NCBI RefSeq assembly: GCF_002786295.1
Contig: NZ_PGTC01000009.1
Location: forward strand, 558,001-622,000
DNA length: 64,000 bases
From: Pseudooceanicola marinus
Lineage (GTDB): Bacteria > Pseudomonadota > Alphaproteobacteria > Rhodobacterales > Rhodobacteraceae
Direction of reading: 5' to 3'
Below are positions 1-7,473 of this stretch, piece after piece. A model generated the notes under the pieces. The model did no database searches. It saw nothing but the letters and a program-made list of their open reading frames with translations, and was not told where the DNA came from. Made by a program: the position numbers and the translations under genes. Positions within the stretch are counted from its first letter, which is position 1, and each line of letters opens with the position of its first letter.

Positions 1-281
1 CCCGCATTCGGATTTCGGAACCGGGACTCGTATTCGATGGCCTGGGCGAGGAGGTTACCGTCGGGCGCTATCATTCGATTCACGTGGTCGAAGCGACCCT
101 GCCGCCGGAGTTGCGCGTCACCGCCCGCACAGATGACGGGATCGTGATGGGCGTGGAGCATCGCGATTTGCCCGTCGCAGCCGTGCAATTCCACCCCGAG
201 TCCATCATGTCATTGGGGCAGGATGCCGGAATGCGCATGATCGAAAACGTCGTCGAGCGTTTGGGTATTTTAAACAAGTAG
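1..281 (+). CDS. trpE(G): Anthranilate synthase amidotransferase domain, C-terminal end (5' truncated by window)
   Basis: Reading frame 3 is open from the window edge to a TAG at 279-281. The end carries the class I glutamine amidotransferase signatures GRYHSIH and AVQFHPES, the latter holding the His and Glu of the Cys-His-Glu triad; the Cys lies outside the window. The tail ([11 protein letters not shown], then GMRMIENVV) resembles the fused TrpE(G) anthranilate synthases of alphaproteobacteria more than stand-alone TrpG, so I infer the glutamine-hydrolysing domain of the enzyme that turns chorismate into anthranilate for tryptophan synthesis. Whether it is fused or separate cannot be decided here. 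A strong terminator follows. Confidence 0.72.
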   Translation, partial: RIRISEPGLVFDGLGEEVTVGRYHSIHVVEATLPPELRVTARTDDGIVMGVEHRDLPVAAVQFHPESIMSLGQDAGMRMIENVVERLGILNK

Positions 282-332
282 GTAAAGGGTGTCGCTTTTT
301 AGCGTCTGCATTTGCACGAAACTTCGGCAAAG

Positions 333-366
333 ATGGCCGGGCGAAGCAGTTCGCCCGGCCATTTTT
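333..366 (+). terminator. Rho-independent terminator after the amidotransferase gene
   Basis: Perfect 13-bp stem ATGGCCGGGCGAA (333-345) / TTCGCCCGGCCAT (350-362) with loop GCAG, running straight into a T tract at 362-366. It lies about 50 nt after the stop codon and separates this transcript from the H-NS gene. Confidence 0.9.
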
Positions 367-546
367 CGCCGAGAACGTCCCGCATGTGAATGGCGGGAAA
401 GTTGCTTTTGACAGTTTCCGCGATGTGACGCTGGTTTGTTAATAGAAATTAGATACATTTTGGTTGCTCATTGCAAAATCACTGGTGTAAGAGGCGGAAT
501 GGGTGACGGGAAGTCTCCTTTCCCCAAGCGTAAAGGATGTGTGATT

Positions 547-867
547 ATGCTGGATATTGATTTGGATACCCTGTCCCTGGGTGATCTGAAGAAGCTGCAG
601 GCCCGTGTTTCGACGGCGATCAAGACCTACGAAGAACGTCAACGCAAAGCGGCTCTGGTCGAACTTGAAGCCAAGGCCGCCGAGATGGGCTTCAGCCTTT
701 CCGAATTGACCGGGCAGACCGGGCGGAAGGCGAAAGTGAACCCGCCGAAATACCGCAATCCGGAAGATGGCACGCAAACCTGGAGCGGCCGCGGTCGCCA
801 GCCGGCCTGGATCAAGGATGCCCTGGCGCGTGGTGAATCCCTGGATGCGTTCCTGATCGTGAAGTGA
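547..867 (+). CDS. H-NS family histone-like DNA-binding protein (HvrA type)
   Basis: A 106-residue protein. The N-terminal part (about 1-60) is a charged helix for oligomerisation. The C-terminal domain holds the H-NS DNA-binding core (KYRNPED, then WSGRGRQPAWIKDAL), with TWSGRGRQP as the AT-hook-like loop that contacts AT-rich minor grooves. Rhodobacter HvrA/Spb are the closest family members known to me; they act as global repressors or regulators. ATG 547 is chosen because AAAGGA at 532-537 is well spaced and HvrA proteins start just before such a helix; a start at 436 would add 37 unrelated residues. The 370-545 leader is AT-rich, as expected for a self-regulated H-NS gene. Confidence 0.88.
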   Translation: MLDIDLDTLSLGDLKKLQARVSTAIKTYEERQRKAALVELEAKAAEMGFSLSELTGQTGRKAKVNPPKYRNPEDGTQTWSGRGRQPAWIKDALARGESLDAFLIVK

Positions 868-903
868 TCTAAGACGTTCTGAGGGCGATCGATATGACTG
901 GTC

Positions 904-934
904 GCCTGAGATCGTCAGGCACCGCCAGCGGTGC
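904..934. other. Two tandem hairpins before the hvrA-type terminator
   Basis: GCCTGA-gatcg-TCAGGC (904-920) is followed, overlapping by two bases, by GCACCGC-CA-GCGGTGC (919-934). Both sit in the 3' UTR between the stop codon and the terminator at 937. They may stabilise the mRNA end; no function is shown. Confidence 0.5.
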
Positions 935-936
935 AG

Positions 937-960
937 AAGGGCCCCTCGTGGGCCCTTTTT
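937..960 (+). terminator. Rho-independent terminator of the H-NS gene
   Basis: Stem AAGGGCCC (937-944) / GGGCCCTT (950-957), loop CTCGT, T run 956-960. Confidence 0.88.
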
Positions 961-1072
961 CCTGTCTCCGCTTCCGGTCGCCAGAGTGATCTGCCGTCAT
1001 CCTGTCGGAAATCCCCCGGGCGACAGGGCCCGAAGGCTTGCCATGAGCGCGGCGCCGGGGCAGGGGAGTGGC

Positions 1073-1453
1073 ATGAGCGATCTGACGATACTGGACGGGG
1101 TCCTGAGCGACCGGGGCTCCAAATACGCGGTGGCGGGCGGGCCGGCGACCAGCCGGGCCGAGGCCGAGGCGCTGGTGAAGGCGCTGAAGCGGAAGAAGAA
1201 GTTTGCCAAGGCCACCCATAACACCTGGGCCCTGCTGCTGCCGGGCGAACCGGTGAAGGCCGATGACGGCGAGGCTGGCGCGGGCATGGTGATTTTGCGG
1301 ATGTTGGAGCGCGCGGGGCTGGAAGGCCACGTTATCGTGGTCACCCGCTGGTTCGGCGGCACCCACCTGGGCGGCGACCGCTTCCGCCACGTGCAAAGCT
1401 GCGTACGCGCCTACATGGAAGAGATCGGCGTGGACCCCGGCGGGGCAGACTAG
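1073..1453 (+). CDS. IMPACT/YigZ-family protein (UPF0029 domain)
   Basis: A 126-residue protein that is almost all IMPACT domain. It shows the family blocks KATHNTWALL, DDGEAGAGM and the strongly conserved VVTRWFGGTHLGG. Bacterial YigZ and eukaryotic IMPACT share this fold, which has been linked to translation control, but no enzymatic activity is established. It lacks the C-terminal extra domain of E. coli YigZ (about 200 residues). ATG 1073 follows GGGGAG at 1063-1068; ATG 1043 is in frame but has a weaker ribosome site. It converges on rutR, the two stop codons overlapping at 1450-1453. Confidence 0.8.
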   Translation: MSDLTILDGVLSDRGSKYAVAGGPATSRAEAEALVKALKRKKKFAKATHNTWALLLPGEPVKADDGEAGAGMVILRMLERAGLEGHVIVVTRWFGGTHLGGDRFRHVQSCVRAYMEEIGVDPGGAD

Positions 1454-2064
1454 ATCGTCAGCACCCGGGTGAAGAGCGTGGTCAGGTAGGCTTCCGCATC
1501 CGGGAAGGGGTCGGGCTTCTCCGGGCCCAGCACCGCTTTCACCTGCACGTCGAAATCCGCGTAGTGCTGGGTCAGCGACCAGATGGAGAAGATCAGGTGC
1601 CAGGGATCGGCGGGGGCCAGGTGCCCGTCCGCCATCCAGCCCTGGATGACCCGGGCCTTTTCATCGACCAGCTCCTTCAGCTCCGTCTCCAGCATCTCAT
1701 GGATGCGCGGAGCGCCCTGCACGATCTCATTGGCGAACAACCGGCTTTCGCGCGGATGATCCCGGCTCATCTGCAGCTTGCGGCGCATGTAGGTCAGGAT
1801 CTCGTCCAGCGGCTCGCCGTTCTCATCCAGCTCGCGCAGCGGATCCAGCCAGGTTTCCAACAGCGACGACATCAGGTACTGGTGGATCGCCTCCTTGGAG
1901 GGGAAGTAGTAGAGCAGGTTGGGTTTCGACAGGTTCGCCTCCTTGGCGATCTGATCGACGGTGGAGCCGCGAAACCCCCAGGTGGAAAAGACCGACAGGG
2001 CGGCCTCTGAAATCAGCGCGATATTCTTGCGCTGGATGCGCGTGCGGGCGACGGGTTGCGTCAT
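1450..2064 (-). CDS. rutR: TetR-family regulator of pyrimidine utilisation, RutR
   Basis: A 204-residue TetR-type repressor. Residues about 15-65 form the HTH (AALSVFSTWGFRGSTVDQIA, then LSKPNLLYYFPSKEAI). The C-terminal ligand domain, with DEILTYMRRKLQMSRDHPRESRLFANEI and the WSLTQHYADF stretch, matches RutR, which binds uracil or thymine in E. coli. It is divergent from pydC, and a perfect RutR-type palindrome lies between them (2273-2290), so it is very likely the local regulator of the degradation genes and possibly of itself. The start at 2064 gives the normal family length; the longer open frame upstream to 2544 is read-through over the pydC promoter and its 5' part. Confidence 0.9.
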   Translation of the reverse strand: MTQPVARTRIQRKNIALISEAALSVFSTWGFRGSTVDQIAKEANLSKPNLLYYFPSKEAIHQYLMSSLLETWLDPLRELDENGEPLDEILTYMRRKLQMSRDHPRESRLFANEIVQGAPRIHEMLETELKELVDEKARVIQGWMADGHLAPADPWHLIFSIWSLTQHYADFDVQVKAVLGPEKPDPFPDAEAYLTTLFTRVLTI

Positions 2065-2240
2065 GCGGCTCAACTGCTCCTTGCGCCGAGAGGCTGGCGG
2101 CAGGCGCCCGTTTCGGTGCGTTTTCAAGTGTTTTTCCGGGGCATGATTTTTGACCGGGCGGACGGAGATGTCCAGCGATGATCGTTTAGGCAATTTGCCC
2201 GTCGCAGGCGTATTGGCTGTCGCGGGAGGCGGGGGTTTTC

Positions 2241-2268
2241 TTGACTGGTCACCGGGCTCTGCTAGCCT
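2241..2268 (+). promoter_or_regulatory. Candidate pydC promoter
   Basis: TTGACT (2241-2246) and TAGCCT (2263-2268) with a 16-nt spacer fit a sigma-70 layout loosely. Transcription would start at about 2275, inside the RutR palindrome, which is what simple repression needs. The -10 match is weak. Confidence 0.4.
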
Positions 2269-2272
2269 CGCG

Positions 2273-2290
2273 TTTGACCAAGTGGTCAAA
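2273..2290 (+). promoter_or_regulatory. RutR operator
   Basis: TTTGACCAAGTGGTCAAA is a perfect palindrome: 8-bp arms around a 2-bp centre. It contains TTGACCANNTGGTCAA exactly, the published RutR box of E. coli. It lies 31 bp before the pydC start and 209 bp before rutR. Confidence 0.9.
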
Positions 2291-2320
2291 ATGAAGACAG
2301 TAAGCTTTGGAGATCCTGCC

Positions 2321-3571
2321 ATGTCCGCACCCGGAGAAAACCTGAAGATCAACGGGGAGAGGCTGTGGGACAGCCTGATGGAGATGGCGAAGATCGGCCC
2401 CGGCGTGGCGGGCGGCAACAATCGCCAGACCCTGACCGATGCCGATGCCGAAGGCCGCGCCCTGTTCCAGAGCTGGTGTGAGGCCGCAGGCTGCACCATG
2501 GGTCTGGATACCATGGGCAATATGTTCGCCCAGCGTCCCGGCACCGATCCCGAGGCGCTGCCGGTCTATATGGGCAGCCACCTGGACACCCAGCCCACGG
2601 GCGGCAAGTACGACGGGGTTCTGGGCGTCCTGGGCGCGCTGGAGGTGATCCGCACGCTGAACGATCTGGACGTGAAGACCAAACACCCGATCGTGGTGAC
2701 CAACTGGTCGAATGAGGAGGGCACCCGTTTCGCCCCCGCCATGCTGTCCTCGGGCGTCTTCGCCGGGCTGCACACCGAGGAGTGGGCCAAGGCCCGTGTC
2801 GATGCGGAGGGCAAGTCCTACGGTGATGAGCTGAAACGGATCGGCTGGGAAGGTGAAGAACCCGTCGGCAGCCGCAAGATGCATGCCATGTTCGAGCTGC
2901 ACATCGAACAGGGCCCGATCCTGGAGGCCGAGGGCAAGGACGTGGGCATCGTGACCCATGGCCAGGGCCTCAGCTGGACCCAGGTGACGATCACCGGCAA
3001 GGATGCCCACACCGGCTCCACCCCCATGCCGATGCGCAAGAACGCAGGGCTGGGCATGGCCAAGGTACTGCAACTGGTGGACGAGATCGCCTGGTCGCAT
3101 GCGCCGCATGCCGTGGGTGCCGCCGGTCACATCGACGTCTATCCCAACTCGCGCAACGTGATCCCCGGCAAGGTGGTCTTCACCGTCGACTTCCGCAGCC
3201 CCGAGCTGTCGGTGATCGAGGACATGGAGGCCCGCCTGAAGGAGGGCGCCCGGAAGATCTGTGACGAGATGGGCCTTGGCGTCGAGTTCGAGAAGGTCGG
3301 CGGGTTCGACCCGGTGAAATTCGACGAGGGCCTGGTGGGCAAGCTGCGCGAGGCAGCCGAACGCCTGGGCTACAGCCATCAGGACATCATTTCCGGCGCT
3401 GGCCACGATGCCTGCTGGATCAATCAGGTGGCTCCGACCGCGATGGTCATGTGCCCCTGCGTCGATGGCCTCAGCCACAACGAGGCCGAGGAGATCAGCA
3501 AGGAATGGGCGTCCGCGGGCGCCGATGTTCTCTTGCATGCCGTGCTGGAAACGGCTGAGATCGTGGAATGA
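2321..3571 (+). CDS. pydC: Zn-dependent amidase, beta-ureidopropionase (N-carbamoyl-beta-alanine amidohydrolase) type
   Basis: A 416-residue M20/HyuC-type metal amidase. Visible dizinc-site elements are GSHLDTQPTGGKYDG (His87, Asp89, Asp98), SNEEGTRF (Glu132/133), FELHIEQGP (His) and the late GLSHNEAE (His). The dimerisation insert about residues 210-330 holds GKDAHTGSTPM and NVIPGKVVFTVDFR. The expected reaction is cleavage of N-carbamoyl-beta-alanine to beta-alanine, CO2 and ammonia, the last step of reductive pyrimidine breakdown. The start at 2321 follows GGAG at 2310; the longer open frame from 2150 would read through the RutR operator. First gene of the operon; an intergenic repeat element separates it from pydB. 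Confidence 0.88.
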   Translation: MSAPGENLKINGERLWDSLMEMAKIGPGVAGGNNRQTLTDADAEGRALFQSWCEAAGCTMGLDTMGNMFAQRPGTDPEALPVYMGSHLDTQPTGGKYDGVLGVLGALEVIRTLNDLDVKTKHPIVVTNWSNEEGTRFAPAMLSSGVFAGLHTEEWAKARVDAEGKSYGDELKRIGWEGEEPVGSRKMHAMFELHIEQGPILEAEGKDVGIVTHGQGLSWTQVTITGKDAHTGSTPMPMRKNAGLGMAKVLQLVDEIAWSHAPHAVGAAGHIDVYPNSRNVIPGKVVFTVDFRSPELSVIEDMEARLKEGARKICDEMGLGVEFEKVGGFDPVKFDEGLVGKLREAAERLGYSHQDIISGAGHDACWINQVAPTAMVMCPCVDGLSHNEAEEISKEWASAGADVLLHAVLETAEIVE

Positions 3572-3579
3572 AGAAAAAA

Positions 3580-3630
3580 GGGGGCTCTGCCCCCGCCCGC
3601 GCCTGAAGGCGCGGACCCCCCGGAGTATTT
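3580..3630 (+). repeat. Two-hairpin intergenic element, copy A
   Basis: Hairpin 1 GGGGGC-TCT-GCCCCC (3580-3594), hairpin 2 CGCGCC-TGAA-GGCGCG (3598-3613), then GACCCCCCGGAGTATTT (3614-3630). It starts 9 nt after the pydC stop, inside the operon. The same layout recurs at 10406-10452, 28296-28336 and in weaker form at 54326-54371. Confidence 0.8.
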
Positions 3631-3681
3631 CCAGCTTTCGGATAAGGCTGGGGCGCCCGGGGCAATAACAGGGAGACTATC

Positions 3682-5142
3682 ATGATCAAGGTGATCAAGG
3701 GCGGCACCGTCGTGACCGCAGACCGTCAGTGGAAGGCCGATATCGCCATCGAGGGCGAGACCATCAAGGAAATCGGCGAGGACCTGAAGGGCGACGAGTA
3801 TATCGACGCCGAAGGCGCCTACGTCATTCCGGGCGGCATCGACCCGCACACCCACCTGGAAATGCCCTTCATGGGCACCACCGCCGCCGAAACCTTCGAG
3901 AGCGGCACCTGGGCGGCGGCCTGCGGCGGTACGACGATGCTGATCGACTTCTGCCTGCCGGGCTCGGACGGGTCGATCAAGAACGCGATCAACGAATGGC
4001 ACCGCAAGTCGGCGCCGCAGATCTGTTCCGACATCGGCTATCACATGGCCATCACCGGCTGGAACGAGCTGATCTTCGACGAGATGAAATATGCCGTGGA
4101 CAACGGCGTGAACTCCTTCAAGCATTTCATGGCCTACAAGGGCGCGCTGATGGTCGAGGACGACGAGATGTTCGCCTCCTTCTCGCGCTGCAAGGAGTTG
4201 GGCGCCATGCCCATGGTCCACGCCGAGAACGGCGACCTGGTCGACCTGATGCAGAAGAAATTCCTGGCCGAGGGCAAGACCGGGCCCGAGTGGCACGCCC
4301 GTTCGCGCCCCGCGGAGTTCGAGGGCGAGGCCGCCAACCGCGCGATCACCATCGCCGATGCCGCCGGCGTCCCCCTCTACATCGTGCACGTGTCCTGCGA
4401 ACAGGCGCATGAGGCCATCCGCCGCGCGCGCCAGAAGGGGATGCGCGTCTACGGCGAGCCGCTGGCGCAATTCCTGACGCTGGATGACGAGGAGTACCTC
4501 AGCAAGGACTGGCTGCATTCGGCGCAGCGCGTGATGTCGCCGCCCTTCCGGGGCAAGGAACACCAGGACGGTCTCTGGGCCGGCCTGCAGTCCGGCTCGC
4601 TTCAGGTCGTGGCGACGGACCACGCTGCCTTCTCCAGCGAGCAGAAGAAGATGGGGCTGGAGGATTTCACCAAGATCCCCAATGGCACCAACGGGCTGGA
4701 GGAACGCTTGGCCGTGCTCTGGACCTTCGGCGTTGAAACCGGTCGGCTGACGCCCGAGGAGTTTGTCGCCGTGACCTCCTCCAACATCGCCAAGATCCTG
4801 AACATCTACCCCAAGAAGGGCGCGCTGATGCCCGGGGCCGATGCGGATATCGTGGTCTGGGATCCGAAGATCTCGCGCACCATCTCGGCGTCGAACCACA
4901 AGTCGATCATCGACTACAACGTCTTCGAGGGCGTCGAGGTCAGCGCCCAGGCGCGCTATACCCTGTCGCGTGGCGAGGTCATCTGGGCCTGGGGCCAGAA
5001 CAGCCAGCCGCAGCCCGGTCGGGGCCGGTTCGTGCCGCGCCCGGCCTTCCCGAGCGCGCATACGGCGCTGTCCAAGTGGAAAGAGTTGAACAGCCCGCGT
5101 TCTGTCGAGCGTGATCCGCTGAACATTCCGGCCGGTATTTAA
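3682..5142 (+). CDS. pydB: Dihydropyrimidinase / D-hydantoinase
   Basis: A 486-residue cyclic amidohydrolase that opens 5,6-dihydrouracil or dihydrothymine to the N-carbamoyl-beta-amino acid used by PydC. The binuclear metal site is complete: His56 and His58 (DPHTHLE), the lysine to be carboxylated in FMAYKG (Lys153), His180 (MVHAEN), His236 (YIVHVS) and Asp313 (VATDHA). The length and the C-terminal beta-sandwich (GADADIVVWDP) are typical of dihydropyrimidinases. A GGGAG ribosome site precedes ATG 3682. The upstream dihydropyrimidine dehydrogenase genes (preT/preA) are not in this window. Confidence 0.93.
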   Translation: MIKVIKGGTVVTADRQWKADIAIEGETIKEIGEDLKGDEYIDAEGAYVIPGGIDPHTHLEMPFMGTTAAETFESGTWAAACGGTTMLIDFCLPGSDGSIKNAINEWHRKSAPQICSDIGYHMAITGWNELIFDEMKYAVDNGVNSFKHFMAYKGALMVEDDEMFASFSRCKELGAMPMVHAENGDLVDLMQKKFLAEGKTGPEWHARSRPAEFEGEAANRAITIADAAGVPLYIVHVSCEQAHEAIRRARQKGMRVYGEPLAQFLTLDDEEYLSKDWLHSAQRVMSPPFRGKEHQDGLWAGLQSGSLQVVATDHAAFSSEQKKMGLEDFTKIPNGTNGLEERLAVLWTFGVETGRLTPEEFVAVTSSNIAKILNIYPKKGALMPGADADIVVWDPKISRTISASNHKSIIDYNVFEGVEVSAQARYTLSRGEVIWAWGQNSQPQPGRGRFVPRPAFPSAHTALSKWKELNSPRSVERDPLNIPAGI

Positions 5143-5152
5143 GGACAGCTTC

Positions 5153-5935
5153 GTGACGCAAGTACCTGTAATTGAGGCAAAGCATCTCGATCTGACCTTT
5201 CAGACCAACGACGGGCCCGTGCAGGCCCTGCGCGATGTGACCCTGGAGATCTCCAAGGGGGATTTCGTCAGTTTCATCGGCCCGTCGGGCTGTGGCAAGA
5301 CCACCTTCCTGCGCTGCATCGCGGCGCTGGAAGAGCCCACGGGCGGCCAGCTGACGGTCAACGGGATGAGCCCCGAGGCGGCGCGGAAGGCCCGCGCCTA
5401 TGGCTATGTCTTCCAGGCGGCGGGGTTGTACCCTTGGCGCACCATCGCCGGCAACATCAAGCTGCCGCTGGAGATCATGGGCTTTTCGAAGACTGAGCAG
5501 GTCGAGCGCGTGGAAAAGGTGCTGGAACTGGTCGACCTGTCCGGCTTCGGCAAGAAATTCCCCTGGCAGCTGTCGGGGGGCATGCAGCAACGCGCTTCGA
5601 TCGCCCGGGCGCTGGCCTTCGATGCCGACATCCTGCTGATGGATGAACCCTTCGGCGCGCTGGACGAGATCGTGCGCGACCACCTCAACGAAGAGCTGCT
5701 GAAGCTCTGGGCACGCACCGAGAAGACCATCGGTTTCGTCACCCACTCGATCCCCGAGGCGGTCTACCTGTCGACCAAGATCGTGGTGATGTCGCCCCGT
5801 CCGGGCCGGATCACCGACGTGATCGAAAGCCCGCTGCCCAAGGAGCGCCCGCTGGATATCCGCGACACGCCGGAATTCCTGGAGATCGCGCATCGGGTGC
5901 GCGAAGGGCTGCGTGCGGGGCATGCCTATGACTGA
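5153..5935 (+). CDS. ABC transporter ATPase of a pyrimidine/HMP-type importer
   Basis: A 260-residue ATPase of the SsuB/TauB/ThiZ class: Walker A GPSGCGKTT, Q-loop VFQAAGLYPW, signature LSGGMQQR, Walker B ILLMDEPFGALDE, switch His in FVTHSIPEA. It starts at GTG 5153 after AAGGACAG, 10 nt behind pydB, and its stop overlaps the next gene. With the two permeases and the NMT1/THI5-like binding protein downstream it forms one importer. From the RutR and pyd genes around it I infer a pyrimidine or related base as substrate; the family also includes riboflavin, HMP and sulfonate carriers. Confidence 0.87.
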   Translation: MTQVPVIEAKHLDLTFQTNDGPVQALRDVTLEISKGDFVSFIGPSGCGKTTFLRCIAALEEPTGGQLTVNGMSPEAARKARAYGYVFQAAGLYPWRTIAGNIKLPLEIMGFSKTEQVERVEKVLELVDLSGFGKKFPWQLSGGMQQRASIARALAFDADILLMDEPFGALDEIVRDHLNEELLKLWARTEKTIGFVTHSIPEAVYLSTKIVVMSPRPGRITDVIESPLPKERPLDIRDTPEFLEIAHRVREGLRAGHAYD

Positions 5936-6365
5936 TGCCGCCCCCGAGATCCGCCGGGCGGAGCGGGCGGACATTCCCGCCTGCGCCGCCGTGGCCAGTG
6001 ACTGGATCCTAGAAACCGACTGGATGCCCGGCTTGCATTCCCGCGAGGAGCTGGAAGGCCATATCCGCGACGCCTTCGACACCCGCGAGATCTGGGTGAT
6101 CGGCGCGCCGGTGGCCGCCTACATGTCCGTCGATCCGGTGGCGGGCCATATCGGCGCGCTCTATTGCCGGACGCGCGGGCAGGGCTGGGGCAAGGCCTTT
6201 CTCGACCGGGCAAAGGAAGGCCGCGATCACCTGAGCCTGAACACCCATGCGCCCAACGAGGCCGCCCAGCGGTTCTACGCCCGCGAAGGCTTCGTCGAGG
6301 TCGGGCGCCGGATGCCCGTCCCGCCCGAGATCGTCAAGGAAGTACGGATGGAGTGGCGGCGATGA
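5928..6365 (+). CDS. GNAT-family N-acetyltransferase embedded in the pyrimidine operon
   Basis: A 145-residue GNAT-fold protein. The start (EIRRAERADIPACAAV) is the usual beta1-alpha1 motif, the acetyl-CoA loop is seen as YCRTRGQGWGKAFLDRA, and NEAAQRFYAREGFVEVGRR is the classic C-terminal motif B. The start at 5928 is used because GCGGGG at 5915-5920 is well placed; GTG 5913 and ATG 5922 are possible. It overlaps the ATPase stop by 8 nt and the permease start by 4 nt (ATGA), so it is translationally coupled on both sides. The substrate is unknown; an amine made in the pathway is only a guess. Confidence 0.85.
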   Translation: MTDAAPEIRRAERADIPACAAVASDWILETDWMPGLHSREELEGHIRDAFDTREIWVIGAPVAAYMSVDPVAGHIGALYCRTRGQGWGKAFLDRAKEGRDHLSLNTHAPNEAAQRFYAREGFVEVGRRMPVPPEIVKEVRMEWRR

Positions 6366-7279
6366 AACGGCTCGTCTTTCCCGTCGTCGTCGTGGTCGCC
6401 GCAATCCTGGCCTTCTGGTACGCGGCCTGCGTGCCGATGAACATCAAGTTTGCGCTTATGACCGCCGAACGCCAGGGCGCCGTGGTCAGCCCCGAGGGGA
6501 TGATCACGCGCCGCGACATGTCGCCCTTCGTGCTGGCCGCGAAGAACCCCGCGCAGTGGTCCGACACCTGGGTGCAGGACAAGCCGCGCCTGCCGGCCCC
6601 GCACCAGGTGGTGACCGAGCTCTGGGCGCAGACCATGCAGGTCGCGCCGACCTCGAAGCGCAGCCTGGTGTTCCACGGCTGGATCACCCTCTCGGCCACG
6701 CTCCTGGGTTTCGCCATCGGCTCCGGCCTGGGGGTGTTGCTGGCCGTGGGGATCGTGCACAGCCGCGCCATGGACATGTCGGTGATGCCCTGGGCCATCG
6801 CCAGCCAGACCATCCCGATCCTCGCCATCGCGCCGATGATCATCGTGGTCCTCAGCTCGATCGGTTTGCAGGGGCTGGTGCCCAAGGCCGTGATCTCGGC
6901 CTATCTGTCCTTCTTCCCGGTCGTCGTGGGCATGGTGAAGGGGCTGCGCAGCCCGTCGCCCATGGACCTTGACCTCGTGAAGACCTGGTCGGCGACCAAG
7001 GCACAGACCTTCTGGAAACTGCGCCTGCCGGCCTCGGCGCCCTATCTCTTCGCGTCGCTGAAGATCGGCGTGGCCTCCTCGCTCGTGGGGACCATCGTGG
7101 GCGAGCTGCCGTCGGGCACCGGCCAGGGTCTGGGCTTCCGCCTGCTGTCGGGCAGCTACTATGGCCAGACGGTGCAGATCTGGTCGGCGCTGTTTGCCAC
7201 GGCGATCCTGGCGGCCTGCCTGGTGGCGATCATCGGGCTGATGGAACGTGGCGTACTGAAACGGATGGGGCTGGGCTGA
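6362..7279 (+). CDS. ABC transporter permease 1 of the pyrimidine-linked importer
   Basis: A 305-residue BPD-type permease. An N-terminal helix (about 5-25) is followed by an unusually long hydrophilic stretch (about 30-100) before the five-helix core. The EAA loop is visible as TWSATKAQTFWKLRLPASAPYLF. It belongs to the SsuC/TauC/ThiX group and should pair with the permease at 7470. The start ATG overlaps the GNAT stop (ATGA). Confidence 0.87.
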   Translation: MKRLVFPVVVVVAAILAFWYAACVPMNIKFALMTAERQGAVVSPEGMITRRDMSPFVLAAKNPAQWSDTWVQDKPRLPAPHQVVTELWAQTMQVAPTSKRSLVFHGWITLSATLLGFAIGSGLGVLLAVGIVHSRAMDMSVMPWAIASQTIPILAIAPMIIVVLSSIGLQGLVPKAVISAYLSFFPVVVGMVKGLRSPSPMDLDLVKTWSATKAQTFWKLRLPASAPYLFASLKIGVASSLVGTIVGELPSGTGQGLGFRLLSGSYYGQTVQIWSALFATAILAACLVAIIGLMERGVLKRMGLG

Positions 7280-7473
7280 TGTTTGACTTCGTTCTGACAA
7301 ACAGAGGCCCGCGCCTGACCGCGGGCGGGGGCGAAGCGCCCGCCCATGGGGGCGGTCGGGCGCTGGCCGTGCCGCTGGCACGACCGGTCCGGGCTGCTTG
7401 CGCCGGTGCAGGTCAACAGGCCTGCGCAGGCCTGTTGACGGGGCGCGTTGCTCTTGGGGAGGGCTTCCAATGA
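7279..7473 (+). CDS. Small open frame between the two permease genes, doubtful coding
   Basis: A 64-codon frame. Its ATG overlaps the stop of permease 1 (TGATG) and its TGA overlaps the ATG of permease 2 (ATGA), the same coupling as its neighbours. The predicted protein is Ala/Gly/Arg-rich with no recognisable motif, and the DNA carries a 28-bp perfect palindrome at 7412-7439. It may be a true coupling peptide, the remains of an insertion between formerly adjacent permease genes, or a spacer that happens to be open. Confidence 0.35.
   Translation: MFDFVLTNRGPRLTAGGGEAPAHGGGRALAVPLARPVRAACAGAGQQACAGLLTGRVALGEGFQ
7412..7439. repeat. 28-bp perfect palindrome
   Basis: GTCAACAGGCCTGC (7412-7425) followed at once by its exact reverse complement (7426-7439). 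In RNA it would form a long hairpin about 30 nt before the second permease start; in DNA it could be a dimer-protein site. It has no T run and is not a normal terminator. Confidence 0.85.
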
